From Flavipsychrobacter stenotrophus (lineage in GTDB: Bacteria > Bacteroidota > Bacteroidia > Chitinophagales > Chitinophagaceae): a DNA stretch of 9,550 bases. Both the position numbers and the translations under genes were made by a program. This document shows, in pieces, positions 1 to 6,217 of the stretch (its first letter is position 1; each line of letters begins with the position of its first letter). The stretch lies in NCBI GenBank assembly GCA_947379685.1, contig CANCOG010000160.1:1-9550 (forward strand), given 5' to 3'. The notes under the pieces are model-generated. The model was not told the origin of the DNA, did not search any database, and was given only the letters and a program-made list of their open reading frames with translations.

Positions 1-669
1 GTAATTTCTGTTAACCGTTTTGAATCAGAAGACAGGAGGGTGGGCACGATTGGGCCGCTCATAAACAATGTGGAAGTAAAAATTGCTGAGGATGGAGAAA
101 TTTTAACCCGGGGAGCGAATGTGACCATTGGTTATTTCAAGCATCCTGAACTCACCGAAGCAGCAATTGAAAAGGACGGTTGGTTTCATACCGGCGATAT
201 TGGACAATGGATTGAGGGGCGTTTTCTCAAAATTACCGATCGTAAAAAGGAAATATTTAAGACATCAGGCGGCAAGTATGTGGCTCCGCAAGTTGTTGAA
301 AATAAAATGAAAGAAAGCCCCTACATAGAACAAATGATGGTTGTAGGTGATGGGCGGAAATTCGTTACCGCACTCATAGTACCATCATTCATTCAGTTGA
401 GAAAACACCTGAGAGAAAGTAATCCCGGGTTAAGTGTACCCGAAAAAAATGATGATCTTATTAAATTGAAGGAAGTTATGGCCATCATGCAAAAGCAACT
501 GGATAAGTTTAACCCATTGTTCAGCCATCCCGAACAAGTTAAAAAAATAGCGCTGCTTGCCGATGAATGGACAATTGATTCAGGCGAATTAACACCCTCC
601 CTTAAAATAAAAAGAAAGGTTATAGCACAGAAGTTTTCTGCCCAAATTGAACAGTTATATGCTGAATAG
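1..669 (+). CDS. Long-chain acyl-CoA synthetase (AMP-forming), C-terminal part, 5' end outside window
   Basis: Partial gene: the reading frame is open from base 1, so the true start lies upstream; the visible part is 222 codons and a TAG stop. It is the C-terminal portion of an ANL-superfamily adenylating enzyme of the FAA1/FadD15 type (COG1022), which activates long-chain fatty acids to acyl-CoA via an acyl-adenylate. Seen directly: the GWFHTGD motif (about 178-198), whose Asp binds the ribose of AMP; the hinge/A8 motif ITDRKKE followed by a glycine-rich GGKYVAP segment (about 229-290), typical of the long-chain fatty-acid branch; and a C-terminal SLKIKRK stretch (598-618) carrying the expected catalytic lysine. 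The end of the protein looks intact. It converges with the nucleotidyltransferase gene, only 8 bases separating the stops. Exact chain-length preference cannot be read from this fragment. Confidence 0.93.
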   Translation, partial: VISVNRFESEDRRVGTIGPLINNVEVKIAEDGEILTRGANVTIGYFKHPELTEAAIEKDGWFHTGDIGQWIEGRFLKITDRKKEIFKTSGGKYVAPQVVENKMKESPYIEQMMVVGDGRKFVTALIVPSFIQLRKHLRESNPGLSVPEKNDDLIKLKEVMAIMQKQLDKFNPLFSHPEQVKKIALLADEWTIDSGELTPSLKIKRKVIAQKFSAQIEQLYAE

Positions 670-680
670 CAACTTTGCTA
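667..680. repeat. Short palindrome spanning both convergent stop codons
   Basis: TAGCAACTTTGCTA is an inverted repeat with arms TAGCA/TGCTA and a 4-base loop. Its outer triplets are the TAG stops of the acyl-CoA synthetase (+) and the nucleotidyltransferase (-), so both genes end with the same TAGCAA string. There is no poly-U tract on either side, so it is not a classical intrinsic terminator. It may be a weak bidirectional hairpin or chance. Confidence 0.4.
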
Positions 681-1394
681 ATGAAACATTTGGCTTGCCA
701 GGGCAAGGCTTTCTGGTTTGCCCACATCTATAAAGATGTCTCCGGTGTGGTCGTATCCCCTGATAACTCTTGTTTTCGCGACCTCAAGATAAAGGTCGAT
801 CAATGAGAATTTCCCATCGAATTGAGAGTGTTCCCACACAGCATTACTGACGATCTGGATACCTGAAAAGGAAAAAGGGTTGAGTGCAATCACAGCCCTG
901 GATATCTTTTTCTCGCCTGTTTTTTCGTTACTCCAGCCACATAAAGTCATTTCGTTGTCAAATAATAATTGACGGGCGGAGGGTCTTTTCATCACGGCCA
1001 ATGTACAAACCTGATTGCCAGCCCGATGTATGTCAATTAATTTTTCCAGGTCAAGATTTGTAAATACATCGACATTAATTACCAGAAAATCAGGTTCATT
1101 GTTGAAGTACCATCCTGCCTTTTTAAGGCCACCACCTGTTTCCAAAACTGCTTCCTTTTCGTCAGAAATAGTAATGTTACTTCCGAATCCAGCGTTAACA
1201 AGGAGAACATCCTTGATCATATCTGCAAAATGATGCACATTAATGATCACATCATATATACCGTATTGCTGCAGGTATTTAATTGTATGCTCGAGTAAGG
1301 TTTTGTTGTTGACAGTGGCCAAAGCCTTTGGGGCACAATCGGTAAAAGGTTTTAACCGGGTACCTAAACCCGCAGCAAAAATCATAGCCTTCAT
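678..1394 (-). CDS. MurU-like sugar-phosphate nucleotidyltransferase
   Basis: A 238-residue cytoplasmic enzyme of the NTP_transferase family (GlmU/RmlA/MurU-like, COG1208) that transfers a nucleotide monophosphate from an NTP to a sugar 1-phosphate. Seen: the N-terminal nucleotide-binding loop AAGLGTRLKPFT with PKAL (residues 7-25, catalytic-type Arg13 and Lys23), ETGGGLKKA (85-93), the metal-binding Asp in INVDVFTNLD (Asp109), and a C-terminal FIDVGKPESLALA segment that closes the catalytic domain. There is no C-terminal left-handed beta-helix, so it is a stand-alone nucleotidyltransferase like MurU rather than bifunctional GlmU. In proteobacteria MurU makes UDP-MurNAc in cell-wall recycling and pairs with a MurNAc/GlcNAc anomeric kinase (AmgK); no such kinase lies in this window, so the substrate is uncertain. 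The ATG at 1392-1394 puts the nucleotide-binding motif at the usual distance from the N-terminus. Confidence 0.88.
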   Translation of the reverse strand: MKAMIFAAGLGTRLKPFTDCAPKALATVNNKTLLEHTIKYLQQYGIYDVIINVHHFADMIKDVLLVNAGFGSNITISDEKEAVLETGGGLKKAGWYFNNEPDFLVINVDVFTNLDLEKLIDIHRAGNQVCTLAVMKRPSARQLLFDNEMTLCGWSNEKTGEKKISRAVIALNPFSFSGIQIVSNAVWEHSQFDGKFSLIDLYLEVAKTRVIRGYDHTGDIFIDVGKPESLALASQMFH

Positions 1395-1412
1395 GCTGTA
1401 AAATTATGTTTA

Positions 1413-1420
1413 TACTTTTG
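1413..1420 (+). promoter_or_regulatory. Possible Bacteroidota -7 promoter element
   Basis: TACTTTTG matches the Bacteroidota -7 consensus TAnnTTTG exactly. It lies between the divergent nucleotidyltransferase start (1394) and the membrane-protein gene. I see no good -33 TTTG about 19-21 bases upstream, so support is partial. If used, transcription would begin near 1427, giving a leader of about 47 bases to the ATG at 1474 or about 8 bases to the TTG at 1435. Confidence 0.35.
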
Positions 1421-1473
1421 AGAATAGAAAAAGGTTGGGTTTTTTTTATACATTAGCGCATATTTTTGAATTA

Positions 1474-1935
1474 ATGGTCCGGAAGAAAGAACCCATAGAT
1501 TACACCAAGATAATTAAGACACTCGACCCGATATTTCAATCTATTATCTTCGTTTCGTTTTTTTTCCTGTTCGATTTGAAGGGGCATAAAGAACATTTTG
1601 CCATGGTAAAATTGATTCAGTGGCAATTGGGAAGTGTGATAGTGAATGCCATTTTGAGGTATTCGAAAAAGCTCAAGTACGAGCGATTTTTTTCATTTGC
1701 GTCGCTTGTAACATGGTACTTGTTGTACCATTTTATGTTTGCGAAAATTCTTGAAGGCAAAATGAAAGAAAAGTACTTCAACGTTATTGTAGGTAAGGGG
1801 TTGAGCAGCATACCTTTGTTTGATACTTTTTTTGAACTTTCTGCGTTAGCAATTGGATTTTGGTACTTCTCTATTTGTATCCGCGAGATACAGTATTTGT
1901 ATAAGAAGAGGAGAAAAAGCAAAAGCCGCCGTTAA
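1474..1935 (+). CDS. Uncharacterised four-helix membrane protein with basic tail
   Basis: I do not recognise this family. The protein is 153 residues from the ATG at 1474. Hydrophobicity suggests about four membrane segments: residues 19-35, 44-61 (weaker), 72-92 and 115-136. The N-terminus is charged (MVRKKEPIDYTK) and the C-terminus is strongly basic (KKRRKSKSRR), which would favour a cytoplasmic tail that could touch lipid head groups or nucleic acid. There is no signal peptide or catalytic motif. An in-frame TTG at 1435 would add 13 residues; I prefer the ATG because the intervening bases are extremely T-rich and no clear ribosome site serves either start. The gene contains four T runs of 7-8 bases counting the one just upstream. 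It precedes dedA on the same strand by 109 bases, so co-transcription is possible but not shown. Confidence 0.7.
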   Translation: MVRKKEPIDYTKIIKTLDPIFQSIIFVSFFFLFDLKGHKEHFAMVKLIQWQLGSVIVNAILRYSKKLKYERFFSFASLVTWYLLYHFMFAKILEGKMKEKYFNVIVGKGLSSIPLFDTFFELSALAIGFWYFSICIREIQYLYKKRRKSKSRR

Positions 1936-2030
1936 TTGTATTTTTCAGTTTGATAATGCAACTACGCAGGAAACTGTGTTACGTTTTACGCAATCTAAAT
2001 GACATTGATTGTGATTTTTTGTCAATAATT

Positions 2031-2036
2031 AAGAGA
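2031..2036 (+). promoter_or_regulatory. Probable ribosome binding site of the DedA gene
   Basis: AAGAGA lies 8 bases before the ATG at 2045. It is a weak purine-rich site but the best in the 109-base gap. That gap (1936-2044) otherwise holds no convincing TAnnTTTG/TTTG promoter pair; TACGTTTT at 1980-1987 is the nearest -7-like string. Confidence 0.4.
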
Positions 2037-2044
2037 ATTTTTAT

Positions 2045-2695
2045 ATGCACGAATTAATTACAATGCTAAAGAGTATTGCCACCGAACAGTGGATCATAGA
2101 CCACGGTGGGCTCTACATTGTTATGTTTATCATATTTGCGGAGACCGGGCTTTTTGTAGGTTTCTTTCTTCCTGGTGACTCCCTTTTGTTTGTTAGCGGA
2201 ATGCTTATCTCTCAGTCGCATTCGCCTTTCGCATCGCCAATGGCCGATCTGGTTTATTGGGTATTATTAATGACAGCCTCGGGCGTAATTGGGAACGTTG
2301 TTGGGTATTGGTTTGGTAATAAATCGGGTCACTTGCTTATGAAACGCCCAGACTCATTTTTGTTCAAGAAAAAGTACCTGCTGCAGGCGCACGATTTTTA
2401 CGAGAAGAAGGGTGGAATGGCCATCTTTCTGGCCCGTTTCTTACCATTTGTACGCACATTTGCGCCCATAGTTGCCGGAATGGTTGATATGGACTATAAG
2501 AAGTTCTTCATGTTCAATGTTCTTGGCTGTCTCACCTGGGTATTCAGTATGCTTTTGGCTGGCTTCCTCCTGGGTTCAAACGAGTGGGTTCATAAGAATA
2601 TCGAAATGATTGTAGTAGGAATGATCGTTGTTACAACCGGACCAGTTTTATTTAAAATGATCTTCGGTAAAAGAAAAGAAGCTACCGGCGCGTAA
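2045..2695 (+). CDS. DedA-family inner-membrane protein (VTT/SNARE-associated domain)
   Basis: A 216-residue polytopic membrane protein of the DedA family, whose members are linked to recycling of undecaprenyl phosphate or phospholipid flipping, proton-motive-force homeostasis and resistance to cationic drugs. Seen: the reentrant-loop signature around FAETGLFVGFFLPGDSLL with Glu33 and Asp45, and the second signature ARFLPFVRTFAPIVAG with Arg131 and Arg137. The spacings (12 between the acidic residues, 6 between the arginines) match the essential E39/D51 and R130/R136 of E. coli YqjA. Hydrophobic segments lie at about 22-55, 70-92, 123-146, 153-175 and 187-207, and the C-terminus is basic (KRKE). 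The length is normal for the family. The MFS transporter gene follows after 23 bases, so the two are probably co-transcribed. Which lipid it handles cannot be told from sequence. Confidence 0.93.
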   Translation: MHELITMLKSIATEQWIIDHGGLYIVMFIIFAETGLFVGFFLPGDSLLFVSGMLISQSHSPFASPMADLVYWVLLMTASGVIGNVVGYWFGNKSGHLLMKRPDSFLFKKKYLLQAHDFYEKKGGMAIFLARFLPFVRTFAPIVAGMVDMDYKKFFMFNVLGCLTWVFSMLLAGFLLGSNEWVHKNIEMIVVGMIVVTTGPVLFKMIFGKRKEATGA

Positions 2696-2718
2696 AACTG
2701 CTCAAATCTCCGCCCATC

Positions 2719-3960
2719 ATGCAACAGAATAAAGCCATTGGACTATTAAGCATTCCGGTAATTGTAGCAGCCCTCGGGTATTTTGTAGATATTTATGATC
2801 TGTTATTATTCAGTATCATAAGGGTTAAAAGCCTGAAAGGTTTGGGCCTTACCGATGCATTGTGCGATTCTGAAGGCAAGTATATTATCAGCATACAAAT
2901 GGCCGGGCTCCTCATTGGTGGCATTCTGTGGGGAGTAATGGGGGACAAGAAAGGGCGGTTGAGTGTTTTGTTTGGTTCCATTATTCTATATTCACTTGCT
3001 AACATAGCTAACGGTTTTGTACAAAATGTACCTCAATATGCACTTGCCCGTTTTATTGCAGGCATAGGCCTTGCCGGCGAACTTGGGGCCGGTATTACGC
3101 TGGTAAGTGAATTGATCTCAAAAGAAAACAGAGGTAAGGCTACTTCTATCGTAGCAGGCATAGGGTTAACCGGCGCTGTAGCCGCTTATTTTATTGCACA
3201 TACATTTGATAATTGGCGCATTTGTTACTTCATTGGTGGTGGGCTTGGCCTTTGCTTATTGTTACTCAGGGTAAGTGTATTTGAATCGGGTATGTATGAA
3301 GGCTTGCAACATGCCAAGGTTGCAAAAGGTAATTTCTTTATGTTCTTTACCAACGGAAAAAGGTTTAAGAAATACATTCTTGCAATTCTTATTGGTTTGC
3401 CCACCTGGTATGTGATAGGTGTGCTCATTACGTTTTCTAAAGAATTCGGTGAGAATTTCGGACTATCAGGAAAAGTTGATTCGGGTAAGTCGGTTATGCT
3501 TGCCTATGTTGCCATTTCCATTGGCGATTTGTTGATTGGCTTTCTCAGTAATTCATTAAAAAGCCGCAAAAAGGCATTATACATTTTTTATGCTCTGACC
3601 ATTATTGGGGTGGTTCTGTATTTCAACCAAACAAACGGATCAGATACCGGCATGTATGCAATTTGTATGCTTATGGGCTTCGGAACTGGTTTCTGGGCAT
3701 TGTTTGTGACAATGGCTGCAGAGCATTTTGGTACAAATTTGCGTGCTACTGCTGCCACCACCGTGCCTAACATGGTTCGCGGTTCACTTCCCCTCATTCT
3801 ATTATTATTCAATTCGCTTAAGCCAGCGCACAACTGGAGCAGCCAGGAGTACATTCATGCAGGCGCAATAACCGGGGTAGTAGTGATGCTCATCAGTACC
3901 GCTGCCGTTTTTCTTACTGAAGAAACTTTCGGGAAAGATTTGAATTTTATTGAGGAATAG
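2719..3960 (+). CDS. Major facilitator superfamily transporter
   Basis: A 413-residue inner-membrane transporter with about 12 hydrophobic segments, the usual MFS length. Seen: a TM1 with two acidic residues in GYFVDIYDLLLFS (Asp24, Asp27), as in proton-coupled metabolite symporters; the loop 2-3 signature GVMGDKKGR (72-80); and a TM4/TM5 region ARFIAGIGLAGELGAG followed by SKENRGKA, resembling the metabolite:H+ symporter and sugar-porter branches. Near TM11, LRATAATTVPNMVRGS resembles the RATG-type segment of those branches. The substrate is unknown; an organic acid, amino acid or sugar are all possible. The start has no obvious Shine-Dalgarno site, and it follows dedA by only 23 bases, which argues for one transcript and translational coupling. 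Confidence 0.92.
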   Translation: MQQNKAIGLLSIPVIVAALGYFVDIYDLLLFSIIRVKSLKGLGLTDALCDSEGKYIISIQMAGLLIGGILWGVMGDKKGRLSVLFGSIILYSLANIANGFVQNVPQYALARFIAGIGLAGELGAGITLVSELISKENRGKATSIVAGIGLTGAVAAYFIAHTFDNWRICYFIGGGLGLCLLLLRVSVFESGMYEGLQHAKVAKGNFFMFFTNGKRFKKYILAILIGLPTWYVIGVLITFSKEFGENFGLSGKVDSGKSVMLAYVAISIGDLLIGFLSNSLKSRKKALYIFYALTIIGVVLYFNQTNGSDTGMYAICMLMGFGTGFWALFVTMAAEHFGTNLRATAATTVPNMVRGSLPLILLLFNSLKPAHNWSSQEYIHAGAITGVVVMLISTAAVFLTEETFGKDLNFIEE

Positions 3961-3984
3961 CGACCTCCTTTTACGGAAAATTCT

Positions 3985-3992
3985 GATATTTG
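3985..3992 (+). promoter_or_regulatory. Weak -7-like element before the 111-aa gene
   Basis: GATATTTG differs from TAnnTTTG only at the first base and sits 27 bases before the ATG at 4020, a distance giving a plausible leader of about 20 bases. A second string, TTAGTTTG (4011-4018, one mismatch), is too close to the start. No clear -33 element is visible, and read-through from the transporter gene (59-base gap) is equally possible. Confidence 0.25.
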
Positions 3993-4019
3993 CGATCAAG
4001 CATTAAACCTTAGTTTGAC

Positions 4020-4355
4020 ATGAATAGAAATCCAATAGATGAAGTTGGCTTGTTGATGGTAATAGGGCTGGTTGTGGTTATTGTTCTATTTTTTGTTTTT
4101 CGGGAATTACTCAACTGGTACTGGAAAATAAATGAACGGGTGGCTATGCAAGCAAAAACAAACCAATTGCTGGAAAAGATCTCAATGCAATTGGATGCCC
4201 TGATCAAAAAAGATGAAGTAACTGTAGAAAAAATATCCACCGGCATGGTAAAAACCATGAAAATGGAAGAGTGGATCATGTTCAAAAACAATAACCCGAA
4301 TCTTGTCGATTACAGGGTGATTAAGGGGGTGAACGACCTGGCAAACCCATTCTGA
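4020..4355 (+). CDS. Small single-pass membrane protein with coiled coil, unknown function
   Basis: I do not recognise a family. The 111-residue protein has a short N-terminal head, one strong membrane helix (about residues 9-27, rich in Val, Ile, Leu and Phe) followed by Arg28, then a likely coiled coil at about 33-65 with heptad-like Leu/Ile/Met spacing (LLEKISMQLDALIKK). A soluble C-terminal segment contains MEEWIMFKNNNPN and ends VNDLANPF. The helix followed by positive charges suggests N-out, C-in topology. This architecture is common in small scaffold or regulatory subunits, but nothing in the sequence fixes a role. It lies between the transporter gene and the DUF2851 gene on the same strand. 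Open reading frame, start context and protein-like composition make it a credible gene. Confidence 0.75.
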   Translation: MNRNPIDEVGLLMVIGLVVVIVLFFVFRELLNWYWKINERVAMQAKTNQLLEKISMQLDALIKKDEVTVEKISTGMVKTMKMEEWIMFKNNNPNLVDYRVIKGVNDLANPF

Positions 4356-4452
4356 CAATTGAGTAAATAAATATTTTTCAATGGTTGGTGTGTTTTAGTA
4401 ATTCAGATTCTTCCATTAAGATACTTCGATACCTTTTTACGTTTATTCCCGC

Positions 4453-5721
4453 ATGACCGAGGCATTATTTCAGTTTATTTGGCAGCATAGTCTGTACAGG
4501 CTTACGGAGCTATCAACAACCAGCGGAGAAACGTTAACTATAATTCATCCCGGGAAGCTTAACAGGGATTCCGGTCCCGATTTCCTGGAGGGGCGGATAA
4601 AAATTGATAATACGATACTTGTTGGCAACATAGAATTGCATATAAAAACCAGCGACTGGCTAAAGCATGGTCATCAACATGACGCATCATTCCAGAATTT
4701 GGTCTTGCATGTTGTGTACGATAACGACACGGAAGATCTGGTTGACAATACTCCGGTGCTTGAATTGAAAGACGCCATTCCTCCTCATATTATCGACCAT
4801 TACAAAGACTTGATGCAGGCGCCGAGCAAATTACCTTGTTCGGGGCAACACCATATTGTAAAAAGTATTACCAAGGAGAATTGGCTGGGCAGATTGTTGG
4901 CAGAAAGATGGGAGCAGAAGCTCGGTGACTGGAACATCATGCTGGAAGATTCAGCTGAAGACTGGCGCAACCTTTTGTATTGGCGCATGGCTGCCAACTT
5001 CGGCTTTAAGACAAATGCAAGCCCGTTCCTGATGCTGGCTCGTTCTTTACCTCTGAATATTTTAGCTCGTCACCGGGCCAGTCTATTCCAGGTTGAAGCA
5101 CTATTATTTGGGCAGGCAGGAATGCTGAACTTAAAATTCACAGAAGAATATCCGGTTTCTTTGCAAGCAGAATACGCTTATCTGCGCAAGAAATACAATC
5201 TGACTCCGGTTCCGGGTCACCTATGGAAATACCTTCGGATGCGCCCTGCTAATTTCCCGTCAGTAAGAATTGCACAGTTCGCAGCCTTGATTCATCTGTC
5301 GGAACATTTGTTTTCCCAGTTGATAGAAACCCATTCAGTGAAGGAAATTGAACCTTTTCTGGATATTACTGCCAGTAGCTACTGGGATAGGCATTTCAGG
5401 TTCGATGAAGCGCAGGAACTGCCCACACCTAAGTCATTGGGTAAGGACTCCATCCGGAATATTGTGATAAACACAATCGCACCGATTCAGTTCTTGTATG
5501 CATCGAAGCAGGACACACCTGAGTTAAGGGAACAGGCACTGAGTTTGTTGGAATCAGTGCCTGCTGAAAAAAATAGTATCATCAGTTTATGGACTGAAAA
5601 TGACTGGGAGGCCGTTAACGCGGCTCAGTCTCAGGCATTAATTCAATTGTTCAACCAGTATTGTAGTTTACGTAGGTGCCTTGAATGTACCATTGGGTTA
5701 AATATTATACGGGCCAGTTAA
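4453..5721 (+). CDS. DUF2851 family protein
   Basis: A 422-residue protein of the DUF2851 family, found mainly in Bacteroidota and of unknown function. Recognised from the N-terminal block: IWQHSLY (9-15), IHPGKLNRDSGPDF (31-44), VGNIELHIKTSDW (57-69) and HGHQHDASFQNLVLHVVYDND (72-92, read as a motif region). No signal peptide or membrane helix is visible, so it is probably cytoplasmic. It has exactly four cysteines: Cys129 in LPCSGQHH and Cys404, Cys409 and Cys412 in YCSLRRCLECTIG near the C-terminus. I infer a possible metal or Fe-S site. PD (42-43) and ELH (61-63) are spaced somewhat like a PD-(D/E)xK nuclease core, but the usual lysine is replaced by His, so this is speculation. Its 3' end overlaps the convergent OsmC gene by 17 bases. 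The preceding 97-base gap holds only a weak -7-like TACCTTTT (4430-4437). Confidence 0.9.
   Translation: MTEALFQFIWQHSLYRLTELSTTSGETLTIIHPGKLNRDSGPDFLEGRIKIDNTILVGNIELHIKTSDWLKHGHQHDASFQNLVLHVVYDNDTEDLVDNTPVLELKDAIPPHIIDHYKDLMQAPSKLPCSGQHHIVKSITKENWLGRLLAERWEQKLGDWNIMLEDSAEDWRNLLYWRMAANFGFKTNASPFLMLARSLPLNILARHRASLFQVEALLFGQAGMLNLKFTEEYPVSLQAEYAYLRKKYNLTPVPGHLWKYLRMRPANFPSVRIAQFAALIHLSEHLFSQLIETHSVKEIEPFLDITASSYWDRHFRFDEAQELPTPKSLGKDSIRNIVINTIAPIQFLYASKQDTPELREQALSLLESVPAEKNSIISLWTENDWEAVNAAQSQALIQLFNQYCSLRRCLECTIGLNIIRAS
5533..5563. repeat. Perfect 10-bp inverted repeat inside the DUF2851 gene
   Basis: CAGGCACTGA (5533-5542) and TCAGTGCCTG (5554-5563) are exact reverse complements separated by 11 bases. 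The strand could form a stable hairpin. It is followed on the + strand by a run of seven A (5567-5573), the wrong base for an intrinsic terminator in this direction, and on the - strand the T run precedes the stem. It encodes part of the QALSLLESVPAEK segment. Confidence 0.8.
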
Positions 5722-6115
5722 AAGTCAGTGTCTTCTTACAGTCGGGATGGAGACTTTCCATTACCGGGCAGGACCGCGCGGTTATTTCCAGCGCTTGCTT
5801 TTCCCTATCGGAAAAAGGCGCGCTTTCCGGGAATTCCAGTGTTATTTTAATTTCCCCTATTTTTCTCGGGTTTGATACCATGATTTTCTCCACATAACAT
5901 ACTGCACCCACAATATTAATTTTGTTTGTAGCGTTACTGATGCCATAGGTCGTTAGTATGCAAGTAGCTAGCGCTACTGCTACCAGATCAGTAGGGGAGA
6001 AGCGTTCGCCCTTTCCCTGATTGTCAACAGGCGCATCTGTTTCAATGGTGCTGCCAGAGCGAACATGGGTTGCCAGCGTCCGGAGATCACCGGTGTAAAC
6101 AACTTTGGAGGTCAT
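5705..6115 (-). CDS. OsmC/Ohr-family thiol peroxidase
   Basis: A 136-residue cytoplasmic protein of the OsmC/Ohr superfamily; characterised members reduce organic hydroperoxides using a pair of cysteines. Seen: SPTDLVAVALATC with the N-terminal cysteine Cys52 at the start of the long helix, and ARSCPVMESLHP with Cys116, the expected second cysteine. The spacing and full length fit the family. A conserved-type arginine (Arg19) lies in the N-terminal strand region. Two further cysteines, Cys73 and Cys126, are less usual; Cys126 occupies the HPDxK position where Val is common. It belongs to the general OsmC-like group rather than clearly to Ohr. The stop overlaps the end of the DUF2851 gene by 17 bases, and the start is divergent from the outer-membrane protein gene. 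Confidence 0.92.
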   Translation of the reverse strand: MTSKVVYTGDLRTLATHVRSGSTIETDAPVDNQGKGERFSPTDLVAVALATCILTTYGISNATNKINIVGAVCYVEKIMVSNPRKIGEIKITLEFPESAPFSDREKQALEITARSCPVMESLHPDCKKTLTFNWPV

Positions 6116-6131
6116 AATTTTTTAATTTTTT
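6116..6131 (-). promoter_or_regulatory. A-rich leader of the OsmC gene (tandem 8-mer)
   Basis: Directly before the OsmC ATG the - strand reads AAAAAATT twice in tandem. There is no Shine-Dalgarno sequence. A-rich leaders like this are typical of Bacteroidota translation initiation. Just upstream, TAAATTTA (6135-6142) is one base off the -7 consensus TAnnTTTG on this strand, but a -33 element is not evident. Confidence 0.4.
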
Positions 6132-6171
6132 GGTTAAATTTACGCATCCGTTAAAGAAATTAAAGATAAAG

Positions 6172-6203
6172 TTGTAACTTAGTTTAGGATTTAGGGTGAT
6201 TTG
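6172..6203 (+). promoter_or_regulatory. Candidate promoter of the outer-membrane protein gene
   Basis: GTTG (6171-6174) followed after 21 bases by GTGATTTG (6196-6203) loosely resembles the Bacteroidota TTTG / TAnnTTTG pair; the -7 keeps the TTTG but lacks the leading TA. It would give a leader of under 10 bases before the ATG at 6218. Two TTAAAGA copies (6151-6157 and 6160-6166, 9-base period) lie just upstream. Weak support. Confidence 0.25.
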
Positions 6204-6217
6204 CATAAAAATATTGT

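Noticed and set aside
40..669. GTG at 40 as the start of the acyl-CoA synthetase
   Set aside because: The frame is open and homologous-looking (VISVNRFESEDRR) from base 1, and a start here would remove the main ATP-binding domain; the gene simply continues off the left edge.
3588..3999. - strand frames opposite the 3' end of the MFS gene
   Set aside because: They overlap transporter coding sequence with clear MFS motifs, and their translations have no recognisable features.
5533..5573. Intrinsic terminator at the 10-bp inverted repeat
   Set aside because: The stem is followed by A, not T, on the + strand, and on the - strand the T run precedes the stem; it also lies well inside an intact coding region.
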